NCBI RefSeq assembly: GCF_007747995.1
Contig: NZ_CP036276.1
Location: 4,269,001 to 4,333,000 of the forward strand
DNA length: 64,000 nt
Direction of reading: 5' to 3'
Source: Symmachiella dynata
GTDB lineage: Bacteria; Planctomycetota; Planctomycetia; Planctomycetales; Planctomycetaceae
The notes under the pieces were generated by a model that worked only from the letters and a program-made list of their open reading frames with translations, was not told where the DNA came from and made no database searches. Below, in pieces: positions 63,280-64,000 of the stretch; the first letter of the stretch is position 1; each line of letters begins with the position of its first letter. The position numbers and the translations under genes are program-made.

Positions 63280-64000
63280 ATGCCTCAGTCCACTCCTAGA
63301 AAAATCCTCATCGTCGGCGGCGGTTCGATTGGCGAACGACATCTGCGTTGTTTTCGCGATATTGACAATGACGCGGAAGTCGGACTGTGCGATGTCCGCG
63401 AAGAAATCCGCAGCCAATTGGCCCAGCGGTACGGTTTGGCGAAAACGTTCGCCGATCTGTCCGAGGCGACTCAACAACACTGGGACGCCGCCGTGATATG
63501 TACGCCGGCACATTTACATGTCGCACATGCAGTCGCGTTGGCCGAACATGCAGACGCACTCATGATCGAAAAACCGTTGTCCACGTCGCTGGAGGACATT
63601 CCCCGACTGCGTGCTGCCTGGGCGGGACGCGTGGTGAATATCGCCTACGTGCTGCGGGTCAATCCCTTGGTGCAAGCAGCAAAGCAGATTTTGGAATCGG
63701 GTGAATTGGGAGACCTGCTGGAAGTCGTTGCCGCTTCCGGGCAACATTTCCCCACGTTTCGACCGGCGTATCGCGAGATTTATTACACGCGACACGAAAC
63801 AGGCGGCGGCGCGATTCAAGACGCAGCCACTCACCAATTCAACATGGTGCAGTATCTCGCCGGTGATTTTGATTGGGTATTCTGCGACTCCGGGCATCAG
63901 GCGCTCGAAGGGGTTGAGGTCGAAGACACGGTGCACCTTACCGGACGAACGGGCGGCGGTCGCACGATGGTCAATGCGTCGCTGAATCAGTTTATGGCCC
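63280..64000 (+). CDS. Gfo/Idh/MocA family oxidoreductase (3' end outside window)
   Basis: The first 240 codons of an NAD(P)-dependent oxidoreductase; the frame is open to the window end. The Rossmann motif is VGGGSIGERHLRCF near 12-25, with D-V-R at the end of beta-2 for the ribose. VICTPAHLHVAHAVALAEHA (about 72-91) and MIEKPLST (EKP, near 95-102) are the family hallmarks. The C-terminal domain begins at about 125 (VVNIAYVLRVNPLVQAAKQI) and contains GGGAIQDAATHQFNMVQYLA with the His of the GGG-x-D-x(3)-H motif. Such enzymes oxidise or reduce sugars and inositols; the substrate is unknown. It may be functionally linked with the SDR gene upstream. Confidence 0.93.
   Translation, partial: MPQSTPRKILIVGGGSIGERHLRCFRDIDNDAEVGLCDVREEIRSQLAQRYGLAKTFADLSEATQQHWDAAVICTPAHLHVAHAVALAEHADALMIEKPLSTSLEDIPRLRAAWAGRVVNIAYVLRVNPLVQAAKQILESGELGDLLEVVAASGQHFPTFRPAYREIYYTRHETGGGAIQDAATHQFNMVQYLAGDFDWVFCDSGHQALEGVEVEDTVHLTGRTGGGRTMVNASLNQFMA

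Overview
The window looks like chromosomal DNA of a planctomycete (order Planctomycetales; genus not determinable from this alone). The evidence is two sets of PSCyt/DUF1549/DUF1553 plus DUF1501 genes, a secreted sulfatase, DUF6807 and CehA/McbA-like secreted proteins, BlaI/M56 regulation, many lipoproteins with long spacers, and two Cys/Pro-rich secreted proteins carrying CCAPA repeats. No rRNA, tRNA, phage, IS transposase or CRISPR array was recognised. Genes lie on both strands in short operons separated by repeat-rich spacers.

Layout. 1-4761 (minus): a DUF1549/DUF1553 gene and a DUF1501 gene separated by two tandem Uma2 nuclease-fold genes. 4935-6438: a large Cys-rich secreted protein with HEAT-like core, a strong terminator and an upstream palindrome. 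6783-9594 (plus): a possible structured RNA, DUF6807, a ferredoxin, a GspG-like lipoprotein and a SUKH protein. 9648-14102 (minus): SulP transporter, CoA-transferase beta subunit, a GxxExxY gene framed by inverted repeats, and a cyclase-family hydrolase. 14264-14354: a heptanucleotide tandem array. 14668-19864 (plus): phoH, pgpH-like, ybeY and a CorC/HlyC gene, a conserved RNA-processing/housekeeping cluster. 19897-28447 (minus): dusB, a SWIM-SNF2 helicase, metG and fumC.

28716-33865: an aminotransferase coupled to an unrecognised internally duplicated protein, a DUF188 protein, a VOC protein, small secreted and membrane proteins and an orphan HPt protein. 34162-47067: acyl-CoA dehydrogenase, CehA/McbA-like protein, SGNH hydrolase, TPR lipoprotein, TPR-glycosyltransferase-like protein, a multi-pass membrane protein, and a small unknown protein translationally coupled to a second SNF2 helicase, then a second ferredoxin. 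47312-51904: a WD40 protein and a BlaI/M56 sensor pair with a perfect inverted repeat upstream. 51911-52425: repeat-rich spacer. 52455-57428 (minus): an intact DUF1549/1553-DUF1501 pair and folP. 57696-58552: the second, small CCAPA protein with its own promoter, structured leader and terminator. 58690-64000: sulfatase, a lipoprotein, an SDR oxidoreductase and the start of a Gfo/Idh/MocA oxidoreductase.

The most unusual points are the paired Cys-rich proteins sharing a post-signal AGLFGGH motif, the Uma2 genes splitting a normally adjacent gene pair (the intact pair in this same window serves as a control), the GxxExxY cassette with inverted repeats, the internally duplicated unknown protein, the SNF2-coupled unknown protein, and the M56 sensor with a very long unusual C-terminal region.
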